DNA of 64,000 nucleotides from RGIG1918 sp964570895. GTDB taxonomy: Bacteria; Cyanobacteriota; Vampirovibrionia; Gastranaerophilales; Gastranaerophilaceae. The translations under genes were made by a program, and so were the position numbers. A model generated the notes under the pieces. It had not been told where the DNA came from. It worked only from the letters and a program-made list of their open reading frames with translations, and made no database searches. Below are positions 1-9,559 of this stretch, one piece after another; positions within the stretch are counted from its first letter, which is position 1, and each line of letters starts with the position of its first letter. Where the stretch lies: assembly GCA_964570895.1 (NCBI GenBank), contig CAZMZD010000001.1, positions 310,001-374,000 on the forward strand. The letters run 5' to 3'.

Positions 1-472
1 CGACTTTTTTGCCATCGCGAATTTCAATTCCTCTTGGCTCACCAAAGTAAACATCGCCAACAAGCTCGCGAATTATCATAATATCAACACCGGATACGAC
101 TTCGGGCTTCAGTGGGCTCGAATTAACAAGCTCCGGAAGAACAATCGCTGGTCTTAAATTTGCAAAAAGCCCCATTCCTTTTCTTATTCCAAGAAGCGCT
201 TTTTCAGGACGAACTTCAGGCGGCAAAGTGTCGTATTTCCAATCTCCAACGGCGCCTAAAAGAGTGGCGTCTGAAGCTTTTGCAAGCTCAAGTGTAGAGC
301 TTGGAAGCGGGGTTTTAAATTCATCATAAGCGCAACCGCCAATTAGCGCATGCTCAAAATTAAATTTAATGTCATAAACTTTTTGAACAGCGTTTAACAC
401 TTTAAGTGCTTCCGCCATAATTTCAGGACCGGTGCCATCACCTGCTAAAACCGCAATATTATAAGTTGTCAA
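1..472 (-). CDS. leuB: 3-isopropylmalate dehydrogenase, N-terminal part (cut by window edge)
   Basis: Translating the minus strand from 472 gives about 157 residues typical of LeuB: an AVLAGDGTGPEI start, then LLGAVGDWKYD and a GLFANLRPA segment that leads to the substrate-binding arginines. The enzyme oxidatively decarboxylates 3-isopropylmalate with NAD in leucine synthesis, in the cytosol. The remainder lies beyond base 1. I chose a TTG start at 472-470 because a GGAGG lies six bases upstream, inside the last codons of leuD, and no ATG fits. The gene follows leuD by a single base, so the two should be co-transcribed and translationally coupled. leuC is not here but about 40 kb away. Confidence 0.93.
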   Translation of the reverse strand, partial: MTTYNIAVLAGDGTGPEIMAEALKVLNAVQKVYDIKFNFEHALIGGCAYDEFKTPLPSSTLELAKASDATLLGAVGDWKYDTLPPEVRPEKALLGIRKGMGLFANLRPAIVLPELVNSSPLKPEVVSGVDIMIIRELVGDVYFGEPRGIEIRDGKKV

Positions 473-473
473 T

Positions 474-974
474 TTAAACCTCCATTTTCTTTTTTGTATA
501 ATTAACAAGCCCGCCAACTGAAATTAATTCTTGAATTTCTGCAGGGAACTTTGAGCAAGCGTATTCCTTGCCGTTTGTTAAATTTTTTATAACACCCTTG
601 TCTAAATCAAGCTCAAGCTCATCGCCAGATGCAACTTCATCCGCTAAAATTGGGTTTTCAACAATTGGAAGCCCAATGTTTATGGCGTTTCTGTAAAAAA
701 TTCTTGCGAAACTTTTTGCAATGACTGCTTGAATTCCTGAAGCTTTAATTGCAATTGGGGCATGCTCGCGGGAGCTTCCACAGCCAAAATTTTCGCCGGC
801 AACAATAAAATCATTTTCTTTGACACCAGCTGCGAAAGTTTTATCGATATCTTCCATGCAATGACTTGCAAGTTCCTTTGAATCAGTCGTATTAAGGTAT
901 CTGGCAGGAATTATAACGTCTGTATCTACGTTATCTTTATAATGCCAAACTCTTCCTTTTTCATTTTTTTTCAT
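474..974 (-). CDS. leuD: 3-isopropylmalate dehydratase small subunit
   Basis: The 166-residue product is a short LeuD/HacB-type swivelling subunit. It has the DNVDTDVIIPARYL entry motif and the GENFGCGSSREHAP signature. With LeuC (at 40675) it isomerises 2- to 3-isopropylmalate in leucine synthesis. The open frame runs upstream to 1091, but that extension is unlike the family and crosses the promoter region of the divergent gene. The ATG at 974 has a GGAG seven bases upstream and starts just before the conserved core. The short length fits the separate-domain isopropylmalate isomerases of anaerobes. leuB starts one base after its stop. Confidence 0.95.
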   Translation of the reverse strand: MKKNEKGRVWHYKDNVDTDVIIPARYLNTTDSKELASHCMEDIDKTFAAGVKENDFIVAGENFGCGSSREHAPIAIKASGIQAVIAKSFARIFYRNAINIGLPIVENPILADEVASGDELELDLDKGVIKNLTNGKEYACSKFPAEIQELISVGGLVNYTKKKMEV

Positions 975-986
975 ACATATGCTCCA

Positions 987-1015
987 TTTACAATATTTTT
1001 TGACCTGCATATAAT
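987..1015 (+). promoter_or_regulatory. sigma70-type promoter for the winged-helix gene
   Basis: TTTACA (987-992) and TATAAT (1010-1015) are separated by 17 bases. Transcription would start near 1022, leaving a leader of roughly 57 bases before the ATG at 1079. leuD diverges from the same gap. Confidence 0.6.
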
Positions 1016-1078
1016 TGTAGTACAAATTTGAACTTAATAAAAGTTCTGTCACGATAGTAGTTAGTAAAGGAGCAGAAA

Positions 1079-1276
1079 ATGCAAGAAACAATCATTGAAA
1101 AAGTAGGTCAAATTTACAACTATTTAAGTGAAAGAGGCGAAGTAACAACAACTAAAATGAGAAAAGACTTAAGTTTAGATGAAGCATTCGCTGGTATGGG
1201 AATTGGCTGGTTAGCTCGTGAAGACAAAATCAACTTAGTTAAACGTGGCGCTCATACAAAAATTTCATTAAGATAG
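1079..1276 (+). CDS. small winged-helix protein (DUF2582-like)
   Basis: The 65-residue protein matches the small winged-helix family known as DUF2582. It has a helix with IIEKVGQIYNYL, a TTTKMRKDLSL recognition-helix region and a beta-wing ending RGAHTKISLR. Such proteins are assumed to bind DNA; no partner or target is established. The ATG has an AAAGGAG ribosome site, and a promoter and terminator bracket the gene, so it is probably monocistronic. It diverges from leuDB but nothing in the sequence shows that it regulates leucine synthesis. Family membership is fairly sure; function is open. Confidence 0.8.
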   Translation: MQETIIEKVGQIYNYLSERGEVTTTKMRKDLSLDEAFAGMGIGWLAREDKINLVKRGAHTKISLR

Positions 1277-1294
1277 TAGTTGACACAAAATTTT

Positions 1295-1330
1295 AAAAAA
1301 CCGCTTTTTGGAAACAAGGGGCGGTTTTTT
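1295..1330 (+). terminator. intrinsic terminator after the winged-helix gene
   Basis: AAAAAACCGC (1295-1304) pairs perfectly with GCGGTTTTTT (1321-1330), which ends in a T-run. It lies about 20 bases after the stop at 1276. Confidence 0.8.
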
Positions 1331-1435
1331 AGTTCGCAAACCGTGCTTGGGCTGATGTTTTGAATATATTTGCACATGACTAAAAAATTTGATAATATCA
1401 ACAATATCAACTACTTTTAGATTTGAGGGAATATT

Positions 1436-2278
1436 TTGAAGAAAAGACTTTTGTTTTTGATAACAGAGGCAGAGTTTTTGAAAAATCGACATGATTTTTT
1501 CTTGGATATTCTGCGCGAAAATTTTATTATAGATATAAAAATTATTTTAAAATCTTGGGAAAAAGAATTTTTTGATACAGCTTTTAATTCGAAAAAATAC
1601 CGCGCAACGATTTTTTGGGGCGATATTCCGGACACCAAAACGGTTAATTTAATTCAAACTTCAAACCCTATTTTTTGCCCAATGGCAGACTGCGTCAGAA
1701 CGAAAAAGCTTGCTTGGTGGTATAGAATTAGAAGATGTAAAGTTATTTGTTTTTCAAAAACATTGGGAAATTTCTTGAAAAAGCATGACTTTTACTTAAA
1801 AAATTATGAATTCTGGGCGCCATTAAATAATAAAATTGCAAAATTTCCTAAAGTTTTGTCTGAAACGCGTGCACTAAATGTTTATGCGGACTCGGAAATC
1901 ACAGAAAAAAATCAAAAAATTATAGATAAGCTTTTTAAGTTCCAAAAATACAAAATCCATGACAAGGTGAAAGAAAATACGCACATTTATTTGTCACTAA
2001 AAGAAAATGCGGGGCTTGATAGGGAATTTTTTGAGGCGCAAAGCTTGGGAATTGTGCCTGTTGCGAGCACAAATTTCGGGCTTGGCGATTATATTGATGA
2101 CAAGAAAACAGGGTATAAATATAGGGCGGATTTGCCGTTATATATTGATTTTAAGGATTTATTTGAGGTGCGCGAATTAATGAAGAAAACAATTGCGATT
2201 AATTCTGTTCGCGCTAAAGTGCAGAGAAAAAACGTGATTAAATTTATTTTACAGAAAAATTCAACGTATAATTTTTAA
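1436..2278 (+). CDS. glycosyltransferase-like protein, family uncertain
   Basis: The 280-residue product is not recognised over its whole length. Its C-terminal third contains FFEAQSLGIVPVAST followed by an IDDKKTGYKY stretch. That pattern resembles the nucleotide-sugar-binding half of GT4/GT1 (GT-B) glycosyltransferases, where a Glu lies before a small-residue loop and a later TGY/TGF follows. The N-terminal half is basic and aromatic with no clear match. The start is taken as TTG at 1436, five bases after GAGGGA. No sugar-nucleotide genes adjoin it. The call is inferred from the C-terminal pattern only. Confidence 0.45.
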   Translation: MKKRLLFLITEAEFLKNRHDFFLDILRENFIIDIKIILKSWEKEFFDTAFNSKKYRATIFWGDIPDTKTVNLIQTSNPIFCPMADCVRTKKLAWWYRIRRCKVICFSKTLGNFLKKHDFYLKNYEFWAPLNNKIAKFPKVLSETRALNVYADSEITEKNQKIIDKLFKFQKYKIHDKVKENTHIYLSLKENAGLDREFFEAQSLGIVPVASTNFGLGDYIDDKKTGYKYRADLPLYIDFKDLFEVRELMKKTIAINSVRAKVQRKNVIKFILQKNSTYNF

Positions 2279-2359
2279 TATTTTGCTATATTTTTAAAAG
2301 CATGATATGCTTAATTTGAATAGTAGAAATTATATATAGATTAATAAAGATTAACAAAG

Positions 2360-3907
2360 ATGGAAATATTAAATTTAGACTTAAACATCATAGTACTTAT
2401 AGTATTATTGACAATTTTGACAATTTATCTCACTTCAAATTGGGTTAAAAACAGAGAAAAAATCAAGCTTTTACTCTCTAAAGAGGAAGAAATGCGCGCT
2501 GAATTTGAAAAACGTTCAGTCGTTCTTGAAAAAGAAGCGAGCGTGAAAGCTAAAGAAAAACTTCAACAAGAATATAAAGACCTTGACGAAGAAATTAGAG
2601 AGAGAAGACAAGAAATTAACAAGATTGAAACTCGCCTTGCAAAAAGAGAGGATCAAATTGAAGAGCAGGCGCAAACTTTAAGCGATAAAGAACATGCTCT
2701 TGATAAAAAAATGGATGAAGTGCTTGGGAAAGAAGATTATCTTTCTGAAGTTTTAACAAAGCAAATTGCAGAGCTTGAGCGCATTTCAGGGATGAACCGC
2801 GAAGAAGCAAAGCACACGCTTTTAGAGCAACTTCAACAAGATTTAGCACAAGAAAGAAATAAGATTATTCGCGAAAGCGAAATACAAATAAAAGAAACAG
2901 CTGAAGAAAAAGCTCGTGAAATTTTGGCTCAAACTATGCAAAAATGCGCGGTTGAGCAAGCAATTGAAACGACTGTTTCAGTTGTTCCTTTGCCTGCCGA
3001 AGATATGAAAGGCAGAATTATCGGGCGCGAAGGCAGAAACATCCGCACACTTGAAACAATTTCAGGCGTGGATTTAATCATTGACGACACGCCGGAAGCA
3101 GTTGTTTTATCTTGCTTTGACCCTGTTAGAAGAGAAATTGCAAGATTGACAATTGAAAAACTTGTTGCGGATGGCAGAATACACCCTGTGCGCATTGAAG
3201 AAATGTACGAAAAATCTAAAAAAGAGATTGAAAAGAAAATCGTGCAAGAAGGCGAACGCGCTGCGCTTGACCTTGGAATTATGAACCTTAACAAAGAGCT
3301 TACCAAAACTCTTGGACGCTTATATTATAGAACAAGTTACGGGCAGAATGTTTTGAAGCACTCTATTGAAGTTGCTCAAATCGCAAATATGCTTGCCGCA
3401 GAACTTGGTGCTAATGCTAAAATCGCCAAAAGAGCCGGTTTGCTACATGATATAGGAAAGGCAATTGACCAAACTCAAGAAGGCACCCATATTCAATTGG
3501 GTGTTGAGCTTGCTCGTCAACACGGCGAAAGAGAAGAGATAATTCATGCTATCGAAGCTCACCACGACGATGTTGCTTGCAACACAATTGAGGCTGCTGT
3601 TGTTAAAATTGCTGACGCTATATCCGCTGCAAGACCGGGCGCGAGGCGTGATACATTGGAAATCTATATTAAACGCCTCAAGCAGCTTGAAGAAATTGCG
3701 ACAAGCTTTGAGGGAATTAAGCAGTCCTTTGCAGTTCAGGCTGGGCGTGAAGTTAGGGTGATAGTGCAACCCGAAATGTTTGACGATGTTGCTTGCTCAA
3801 AACTTGCAAGAGATATCGTGAAACGTATCGAGGACGAAATGGAGTATCCCGGACAGGTTCGCGTGACTGTTGTTCGTGAGGCTCGTGTAGTTGAAATCGC
3901 AAAATAG
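2360..3907 (+). CDS. rny: ribonuclease Y
   Basis: The 515-residue protein has the full RNase Y architecture: an N-terminal membrane helix (about residues 8-24), a long charged coiled coil (about 30-195), a KH domain with GRIIGREGRNIR, and an HD domain with HDIGK (His363-Asp364) and a later EAHHDD. RNase Y is a membrane-anchored endoribonuclease that starts mRNA decay in many bacteria without RNase E. The ATG at 2360 precedes the membrane helix; no strong SD is visible. The YmdB-like gene follows after 15 bases, an arrangement also seen in Firmicutes, so the two probably share a transcript. Confidence 0.96.
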   Translation: MEILNLDLNIIVLIVLLTILTIYLTSNWVKNREKIKLLLSKEEEMRAEFEKRSVVLEKEASVKAKEKLQQEYKDLDEEIRERRQEINKIETRLAKREDQIEEQAQTLSDKEHALDKKMDEVLGKEDYLSEVLTKQIAELERISGMNREEAKHTLLEQLQQDLAQERNKIIRESEIQIKETAEEKAREILAQTMQKCAVEQAIETTVSVVPLPAEDMKGRIIGREGRNIRTLETISGVDLIIDDTPEAVVLSCFDPVRREIARLTIEKLVADGRIHPVRIEEMYEKSKKEIEKKIVQEGERAALDLGIMNLNKELTKTLGRLYYRTSYGQNVLKHSIEVAQIANMLAAELGANAKIAKRAGLLHDIGKAIDQTQEGTHIQLGVELARQHGEREEIIHAIEAHHDDVACNTIEAAVVKIADAISAARPGARRDTLEIYIKRLKQLEEIATSFEGIKQSFAVQAGREVRVIVQPEMFDDVACSKLARDIVKRIEDEMEYPGQVRVTVVREARVVEIAK

Positions 3908-3922
3908 GACACCCAAATTCTC

Positions 3923-4723
3923 GTGAAAACCGAATTGAAGGTTTTATTTCTAGGCGACATGGTTGGTCGCATAGGAAGAAAGACCGTGCAAAAATTTTTA
4001 GAAACCAACAGAGCGAATTATGATTTCATAATTGCAAATGTGGAAAACGCAAGCCATGGCTTTGGGCTTACCCTAAAAAACCATGACGAGCTCGCCGCGT
4101 GCGGAATTAATTGCATGACAAGCGGAAACCACATTTGGGACAAGAAAGATATTTTTGAATATATCGATAATTCAAATTATCTTGTGCGCCCGCTAAATTA
4201 TGGAAACGAGGTGCGCGGGGCGGGATATCGGGTTTTTGATGACAAATTTTTAGTCATCAACCTATTGGGAAAAACTTTTATGCCGCATGTCGAATGCCCA
4301 TTTAAGACACTGCAAGCGCTTTCAGAAGAAATTTCTTTTGAAGATAAAATCACAATTATTGATTTTCACGCTGAAGCGACCGCAGAAAAAGAATGCATGG
4401 GCTATTTTGCACAAAGCCTCGGTGCAAGGGCGGTTTTTGGAACACATACGCATGTGCAGACAGCGGATGAAAAAATCATAAACGGCACTTGTGCATACAT
4501 CACAGACGCCGGTTTTACAGGCGGCACAGGCGGAGTTATCGGGATGGATTATGAAATTTCGCTAAAAAGGATTTTGACTTCAATTCCTGAAAGATTTGAT
4601 GTGGTGGACTCTAAAGAAGCGGTTTTGTGCGGGGTTGAGGTTGTGTTCAGCAACGAAACAAACAACCCAACAAGCATTAAAAGAGTTTTTGAAAAATATA
4701 AGGACGAGGATAATGAAGATTGA
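3923..4723 (+). CDS. YmdB-family metallophosphoesterase
   Basis: The 266-residue product matches the YmdB/TIGR00282 metallophosphoesterases: FLGDMVGRIGRKTV at the N-terminus, NVENASHGFGLT, SGNHIWDKKDI, a DFHAEATAEKE motif and FGTHTHVQTAD. These residues bind a di-metal centre. Family members hydrolyse phosphodiesters such as 2',3'-cyclic nucleotides. It starts at a GTG 15 bases after rny and overlaps the next gene by 11 bases, so it sits in an rny-ymdB-PHP operon. Pairing with RNase Y hints at a role in RNA turnover, which is an inference from position. Confidence 0.9.
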   Translation: MKTELKVLFLGDMVGRIGRKTVQKFLETNRANYDFIIANVENASHGFGLTLKNHDELAACGINCMTSGNHIWDKKDIFEYIDNSNYLVRPLNYGNEVRGAGYRVFDDKFLVINLLGKTFMPHVECPFKTLQALSEEISFEDKITIIDFHAEATAEKECMGYFAQSLGARAVFGTHTHVQTADEKIINGTCAYITDAGFTGGTGGVIGMDYEISLKRILTSIPERFDVVDSKEAVLCGVEVVFSNETNNPTSIKRVFEKYKDEDNED

Positions 4724-5570
4724 TTTACATATTCACACAACATATTCCGATGGCGCATTCTCGCCCGAGCAGATTGTGGACACAGCGCTAGAGCAAGAAA
4801 TGAATGTTATTGCGCTCACCGACCACGACAATATTTTATCTTGCGCAATTGCTCAAGAGTATGCAAAATCAATAAATGCGGATTTAGAAATTATCCAAGG
4901 GGTTGAAATTAACACGCTCTATAAAGGCTACGAAATTCACATTCTTGGCTATTTTATGGATATAAATAATAGCGATTTTCAAAATCTTTTAAAAACACAA
5001 CAAAATGCGCGTATTGAGCAAACTAAAAAAATGCTTGAACTTTTGAATAAAAAAGCGGGCATAAAAATAAAATTTGAAGACATCAAAAAACTTGTTGCGC
5101 CGCGCGGGAGTATCGGGCGACCGCACATAGCGCGTGCCATCACAAGCGCCGGAGGAACGCAAAACGTAATTGAAGCTTATGCAAAATATATAAACGACGA
5201 TTCGCCGGTTTATATCCAAAGAAAAACCGTGACGCCGCACGAAGCAGTTGAAATTATTTATGAAGCAGGCGGAATACCTGTTTTTGCACACCCTGTGGAT
5301 ATTGATATTTCAGAACAGCTAACAAAAGAAATGATGTCTTACGGCTTGAGGGGGCTTGAAGCGTATCATAGGAAGCACTCGCCGGCAGTTGTTGAGTATT
5401 TTTCATCTATGGCAGAAAAATACGGGCTTATCGTGACGGGCGGTTCAGATTTTCACGCGCCGTCGCTTGGCTATGGCACAATTTTGATGGGCAAAAATTT
5501 CGTGCCGGATTGGGTGTATGACAAGTTGCTTGAAGAAAAAAGAAAAATACAGCTGATTAACAATGTTTAG
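4713..5570 (+). CDS. PHP-domain phosphoesterase (RNase AM / TrpH-like)
   Basis: The 285-residue protein begins with the PHP signature DLHIHTTYSDG, then ALTDHDN, a mid-chain PRGSIGRPHIARAI, an FAHPVD motif and GSDFHAP. These His/Asp residues build a trinuclear metal site. Relatives include E. coli RNase AM (YciV) and 3',5'-nucleoside bisphosphate phosphatases that act on RNA ends. A longer frame opens at 4596, but the PHP motif starts at residue 2 from the ATG at 4713, which follows a purine-rich ribosome site and overlaps the upstream gene by 11 bases. It completes a three-gene set with rny and the YmdB-like gene, so an RNA-end processing role is plausible. Confidence 0.88.
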   Translation: MKIDLHIHTTYSDGAFSPEQIVDTALEQEMNVIALTDHDNILSCAIAQEYAKSINADLEIIQGVEINTLYKGYEIHILGYFMDINNSDFQNLLKTQQNARIEQTKKMLELLNKKAGIKIKFEDIKKLVAPRGSIGRPHIARAITSAGGTQNVIEAYAKYINDDSPVYIQRKTVTPHEAVEIIYEAGGIPVFAHPVDIDISEQLTKEMMSYGLRGLEAYHRKHSPAVVEYFSSMAEKYGLIVTGGSDFHAPSLGYGTILMGKNFVPDWVYDKLLEEKRKIQLINNV

Positions 5571-5588
5571 TTTTGTGCTATTTAAAAA

Positions 5589-5623
5589 AATAAAGCAAAG
5601 GTTAAGGGAACCTTTGCTTTATT
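5589..5623. terminator. bidirectional intrinsic terminator
   Basis: A perfect 15-bp stem (5589-5603 with 5609-5623) closes a five-base loop, with T-rich flanks on both strands. It separates the convergent PHP gene and the GH13 gene that ends at 5648. Confidence 0.85.
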
Positions 5624-5647
5624 GATTTATTTTATACGGGAAAATTA

Positions 5648-8600
5648 TTAATCTTCTTTTAGATTGTCGACTCTGTAGAAGATGTTGACGCCAGGTTCAA
5701 GAACTACTTCTTTTTCATTATCTTTATTTTTTAACATCCCGTCTTCCAATACATATGTTTCATCTGAATCTACATATTCGCGGGTATTTTTATCGTAAAT
5801 TTTCTTTTTAAATTCTTTATTTTCGTTAACCCACAATTCAATTGAGCCACTTGCATCTGTTTCTTCGAGAATTATAGCGTCATCAGAATAAGGTTTCATA
5901 TCGCTGCCAAACGAGGAGTTCGGTTTGTTAGCGTTTTGGTCACTATTATCTGTAAATGGCCTCCAAAGTATGCTTAAAACCTCAGAACCATTGGAATCGT
6001 ATTTGTAAAAAGCCATTGCATCTTCTTTAATTTGAGTGTTTCCAATTACTGCAATATCAGCCGTGCCACCCGAAAGTGCCGATAAACCTTTTTGTTTGTG
6101 AAGATTAGAAGTTGCATTTACCTCATCATAAAGAGAAGAAAACATATCATTTTTATTTTCTCTTTCAAAAAGCACTCTGTTCCTACAGCCTAAATCTTGG
6201 TTTTTGGTTGGTGTTTCATAACCTGTTTGCCCATATTCATCGCCGCTGAATATAGTTGGTATGCCGGCACCTGCCACCATCATTCTCCACATAGTTGTAT
6301 ATTTATCGAATGCGTTTTTGAAAATAACTGAATTCAAATCATCAGTGATTTCTTTTCTTTTATTTGCGTCATTAATTCCTGCCTTATCAAGCAAAAGTTC
6401 CATTGTGACTTCTACAGGCCTTGTGCCAAGAGCTTTGCTTCTCATTTTTCTTTCTTCCTTAGGCATATTTTTATCGCCAACAAGAAGTTCTTTAAGAGCA
6501 CATTTTAATCTGGCTTCGAGTTCTTTATCTTTTTTCTGTATAGTTTGCTCAATTGCTCTTACAAATAAGTCATACCCCGCAACGCCACGCGAAGTAATTG
6601 TGTCATCATAAGGATTGATGTAAAGATAATCAGGATCAATGTATGGATTCAATCCATATTCTTTCGCCTTACGATTTCCAGCATTAATTTCCATTATTCT
6701 TTTTTTGGCACCTGCACCAAGAACATCTTTCTCATCATTATTAACAGCAGCTCCGCCTTGGTTTTTGCCGGAAATTCTTGAGTCGAACCTATTTTTCTGC
6801 CCCACATTAAGTCTATCGGCATCTACATCTTCTGTCAAAATACCGGTATCAAACACAAAACCGTGCATTGTTCTTGGTTTGTCGTGGTTATCTGTGAACA
6901 CGTGACTATTGTTTATGAATGGGAGAGTGCCAGCTTTGTAAAATTCAGCATATGTTTTAGCCAAAGAACAGCCGTCGTTGTCGGAACGATTAGGTTTTTT
7001 CCAATTATAGCTACCATGTTCTGTGCTTCTATCAAGTAATTCAGGGTAGAAACTATAGAGATATGTGTAGTTTGAACCTGTTGTAATGCCCGTTTTTTCA
7101 TAAAACGACCTTTCGGCAACTTTATCGTTAAAATAACGAGTGTTGGCAGCAGCGCCATCAAACTCGTTCATACCGGTAATTTCGCCAATTGTAAAAGCGT
7201 TTGGATTTTCTTTTTTAACTTCGTTTGTAAAATTTTTCCAAAACACTGCCGCAGTGTCAAATGCACTTTCGAAATCAGCAGAACTACCACGAGTTGCGTC
7301 AAGATCTGCGATATCTTTTGCTGCGTCATATCTCCAATTCAAGCCTGCGCCGGATTTTTCAATTATTGCTTGCGCAAGAAGTAAATCTTTATATGTTAAG
7401 TTTTTAAATTTATCTTCATATACTTTTTCAATTTTAGTTAATTCTGCACCACGAACAGGATTGCCTTCAAGATGTTTAACTAATTCGCTTTTTTCTTTTT
7501 CAAGCGTGTTTGCATGATTTGTAACATGAGATAAACCAACATTATTTTCTTTGATTTTAACTCCGTCTTTAGTGAATTCAACATATTTTTCACCAAGAAT
7601 ACTGTGTGCAAAGTGATATTTTACAACATCAGGAATGATTGCTTTTGCAATGATTGCACCATACCGCGTCAATTTTGTTCGTTTTTCATCTTCAAAGATT
7701 CTTTGTTGAGGACTATCTTCAAAAGCCTTATCTAGGTGCTCAAGTATTTCTTTAATATTTTTATCAATATTATTATCAATTTTGTTATAATAACCGTCAA
7801 GCGCACTGTTTTCAATTTCTTCAGGAGTTGTACCGCCCATATCTGGGGAAGCGAGCGCTGCAGTGATTTCAGGTGCAAATTCAATTGCTTCAAGAGGGAA
7901 TTTTGCTATTTCTTTTGCAATTAAATTTTTTGTTTCATAAAGATTTTCGAAAGCTACAGAATTATATGCACCACTTGCAACATTCTTTTTAATTTCATCA
8001 AAGTCTTTTTTGCTAATTCCGTTGTTTAATGCAATATTTTCAACCTCATTCGGATCTGTTTTGTTAAGAGCAGCTGTTTCAAAAAGCAAAGTGTTTGCAA
8101 TGGTTTTTGTCCAATAATTTGCAATGTTGATTAAATACTTCTGAACATTTTCATTTTCTGCATTCATTTTAATCAAGTCAAGATTACCATCCCAGAAATT
8201 TGCACTTCTTGCATCTTTTTTAGTAACTACTGCAAAATTAGTAAAATCAAGACCAAGTTCAGTAAGAGGTTTACCTTGATTTTCTACCATTTCCTTAAAA
8301 CCATTATTACCTATTTCGTTAGAGATGTTGAAGTAATAAGGAACAACTGAATGATCATGCGCGCTTATATTGGGGTATTTTTCAACAAGTTTAGGGTCGT
8401 ATGATTTAATAAATTCATCATTATTTCTTGTATCTTGTTTGCTTACAAGACGAGTATCATAGAATTGAATATACGTTTCGCCATTTTTGTAAACTAATTT
8501 ATATGTAATATTTTTAAGGTCATCATCTGTTTCCGGTAAAATAGGAATATACAACTTAAATTTGCCTGTTTCAGAGTTTTCCTTGCCATCAATTCTAAAA

Positions 8601-9511
8601 TATTTACAGAATTGAGAATCTTTACCATATTTAATAACATGTTGTACCAACGGGCTTAATAAACCATTAGAGGTAAACGCACCATCAGCAACGTATTGAA
8701 CACCTCTTTTGTATAGTTCAAAGTTTAAATCTTTAAAATCTTGCAAATCGCCTTTTGGGGCTGAAATTTGGTATGGGTTAGTCGGCCAATAGCCATGACT
8801 CGACATTTCATCAGCACCGAAAAGAGGTGTAGTCATAAGGAGTCCGTAGTTATCAAACTTTCCATCTCTAACTTTTTCAATAATACCTTTAATATTTCCA
8901 CCAAGCAAATTAAAATGGTTCCTTGTGGCAGTCATCTTTGGAGGTTGCTCATTCCAATTAACGTTATAGTATGAGTCAGGGAACATATGATACATTGGCC
9001 CACGTTTCTTAACAGAGCCAATCCTGCCCAAATAAACATTGTAAATATCTTGATGTGAGCTGTCTTCAACACCGTTATTTGTTTTGAGTCCAGGTTCTAG
9101 TCCATGTTCAAAGTCAGAAGGGTTTTCTTTATCGGTATATACAAAACGATAACCAAAAGCGTTTATCTTATTATTTTTATTATCAGAAAATTCTTGCGAT
9201 TCAAAGTCAGCCACATCTGAATAGCTGAGTTCAAATTTGCCCGTTTCGACACCATTTTCCTCAATACTTTTGTAAGTTCGTTTGAAGTCATCTGTAGCTT
9301 GCCACATTGGAACTTTATTATTTCCTTCGCCTGAAATTTCTTGTCCTATGGTAACAAGCTCAAGGCTAACGGTGTATTTATTCTTATCATAAGGTGGGGC
9401 ATAAAATTCTAACACCTTTTTGCCATCATTTTTAACTTTTGTTTCATATCCTTTAAAGGAAGTGTTCTTTACTGAATTGATTTTTGTTGAATTAATTGCT
9501 TGTAATTTCAT
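5648..9511 (-). CDS. very large GH13 (alpha-amylase family) enzyme with N-terminal SFKG tag
   Basis: This 1287-residue protein carries the GH13 catalytic signatures spread over an unusual distance. Region I is VQYVADGAF (Asp276). Region II is WRYDAAKDI (nucleophile candidate Asp729). Region III is FTIGEIT (acid/base Glu777). Region IV is FTDNHDKPR (Asp877). About 450 residues lie between regions I and II, where about 100 is normal, so a large helical insertion interrupts the barrel. A later FSGDEYGQTGYE motif is typical of amylase-family barrels. There is no signal peptide; the N-terminus instead has NTSFKG (residues 16-21). It is the last gene of a four-gene minus-strand unit with a second GH13 and two membrane proteins. 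A role in intracellular alpha-glucan processing is inferred; substrate and activity are unknown. Confidence 0.85.
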   Translation of the reverse strand: MKLQAINSTKINSVKNTSFKGYETKVKNDGKKVLEFYAPPYDKNKYTVSLELVTIGQEISGEGNNKVPMWQATDDFKRTYKSIEENGVETGKFELSYSDVADFESQEFSDNKNNKINAFGYRFVYTDKENPSDFEHGLEPGLKTNNGVEDSSHQDIYNVYLGRIGSVKKRGPMYHMFPDSYYNVNWNEQPPKMTATRNHFNLLGGNIKGIIEKVRDGKFDNYGLLMTTPLFGADEMSSHGYWPTNPYQISAPKGDLQDFKDLNFELYKRGVQYVADGAFTSNGLLSPLVQHVIKYGKDSQFCKYFRIDGKENSETGKFKLYIPILPETDDDLKNITYKLVYKNGETYIQFYDTRLVSKQDTRNNDEFIKSYDPKLVEKYPNISAHDHSVVPYYFNISNEIGNNGFKEMVENQGKPLTELGLDFTNFAVVTKKDARSANFWDGNLDLIKMNAENENVQKYLINIANYWTKTIANTLLFETAALNKTDPNEVENIALNNGISKKDFDEIKKNVASGAYNSVAFENLYETKNLIAKEIAKFPLEAIEFAPEITAALASPDMGGTTPEEIENSALDGYYNKIDNNIDKNIKEILEHLDKAFEDSPQQRIFEDEKRTKLTRYGAIIAKAIIPDVVKYHFAHSILGEKYVEFTKDGVKIKENNVGLSHVTNHANTLEKEKSELVKHLEGNPVRGAELTKIEKVYEDKFKNLTYKDLLLAQAIIEKSGAGLNWRYDAAKDIADLDATRGSSADFESAFDTAAVFWKNFTNEVKKENPNAFTIGEITGMNEFDGAAANTRYFNDKVAERSFYEKTGITTGSNYTYLYSFYPELLDRSTEHGSYNWKKPNRSDNDGCSLAKTYAEFYKAGTLPFINNSHVFTDNHDKPRTMHGFVFDTGILTEDVDADRLNVGQKNRFDSRISGKNQGGAAVNNDEKDVLGAGAKKRIMEINAGNRKAKEYGLNPYIDPDYLYINPYDDTITSRGVAGYDLFVRAIEQTIQKKDKELEARLKCALKELLVGDKNMPKEERKMRSKALGTRPVEVTMELLLDKAGINDANKRKEITDDLNSVIFKNAFDKYTTMWRMMVAGAGIPTIFSGDEYGQTGYETPTKNQDLGCRNRVLFERENKNDMFSSLYDEVNATSNLHKQKGLSALSGGTADIAVIGNTQIKEDAMAFYKYDSNGSEVLSILWRPFTDNSDQNANKPNSSFGSDMKPYSDDAIILEETDASGSIELWVNENKEFKKKIYDKNTREYVDSDETYVLEDGMLKNKDNEKEVVLEPGVNIFYRVDNLKED

Positions 9512-9559
9512 ATCTGCCCTAATTTCCCATACAAGTTTAATAAAACACGTGAAACAATA

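Noticed and set aside
975..1091. Longer leuD start at 1091
   Set aside because: The extra 39 residues are not LeuD-like and would cover the promoter of the divergent gene; the ATG at 974 has an SD.
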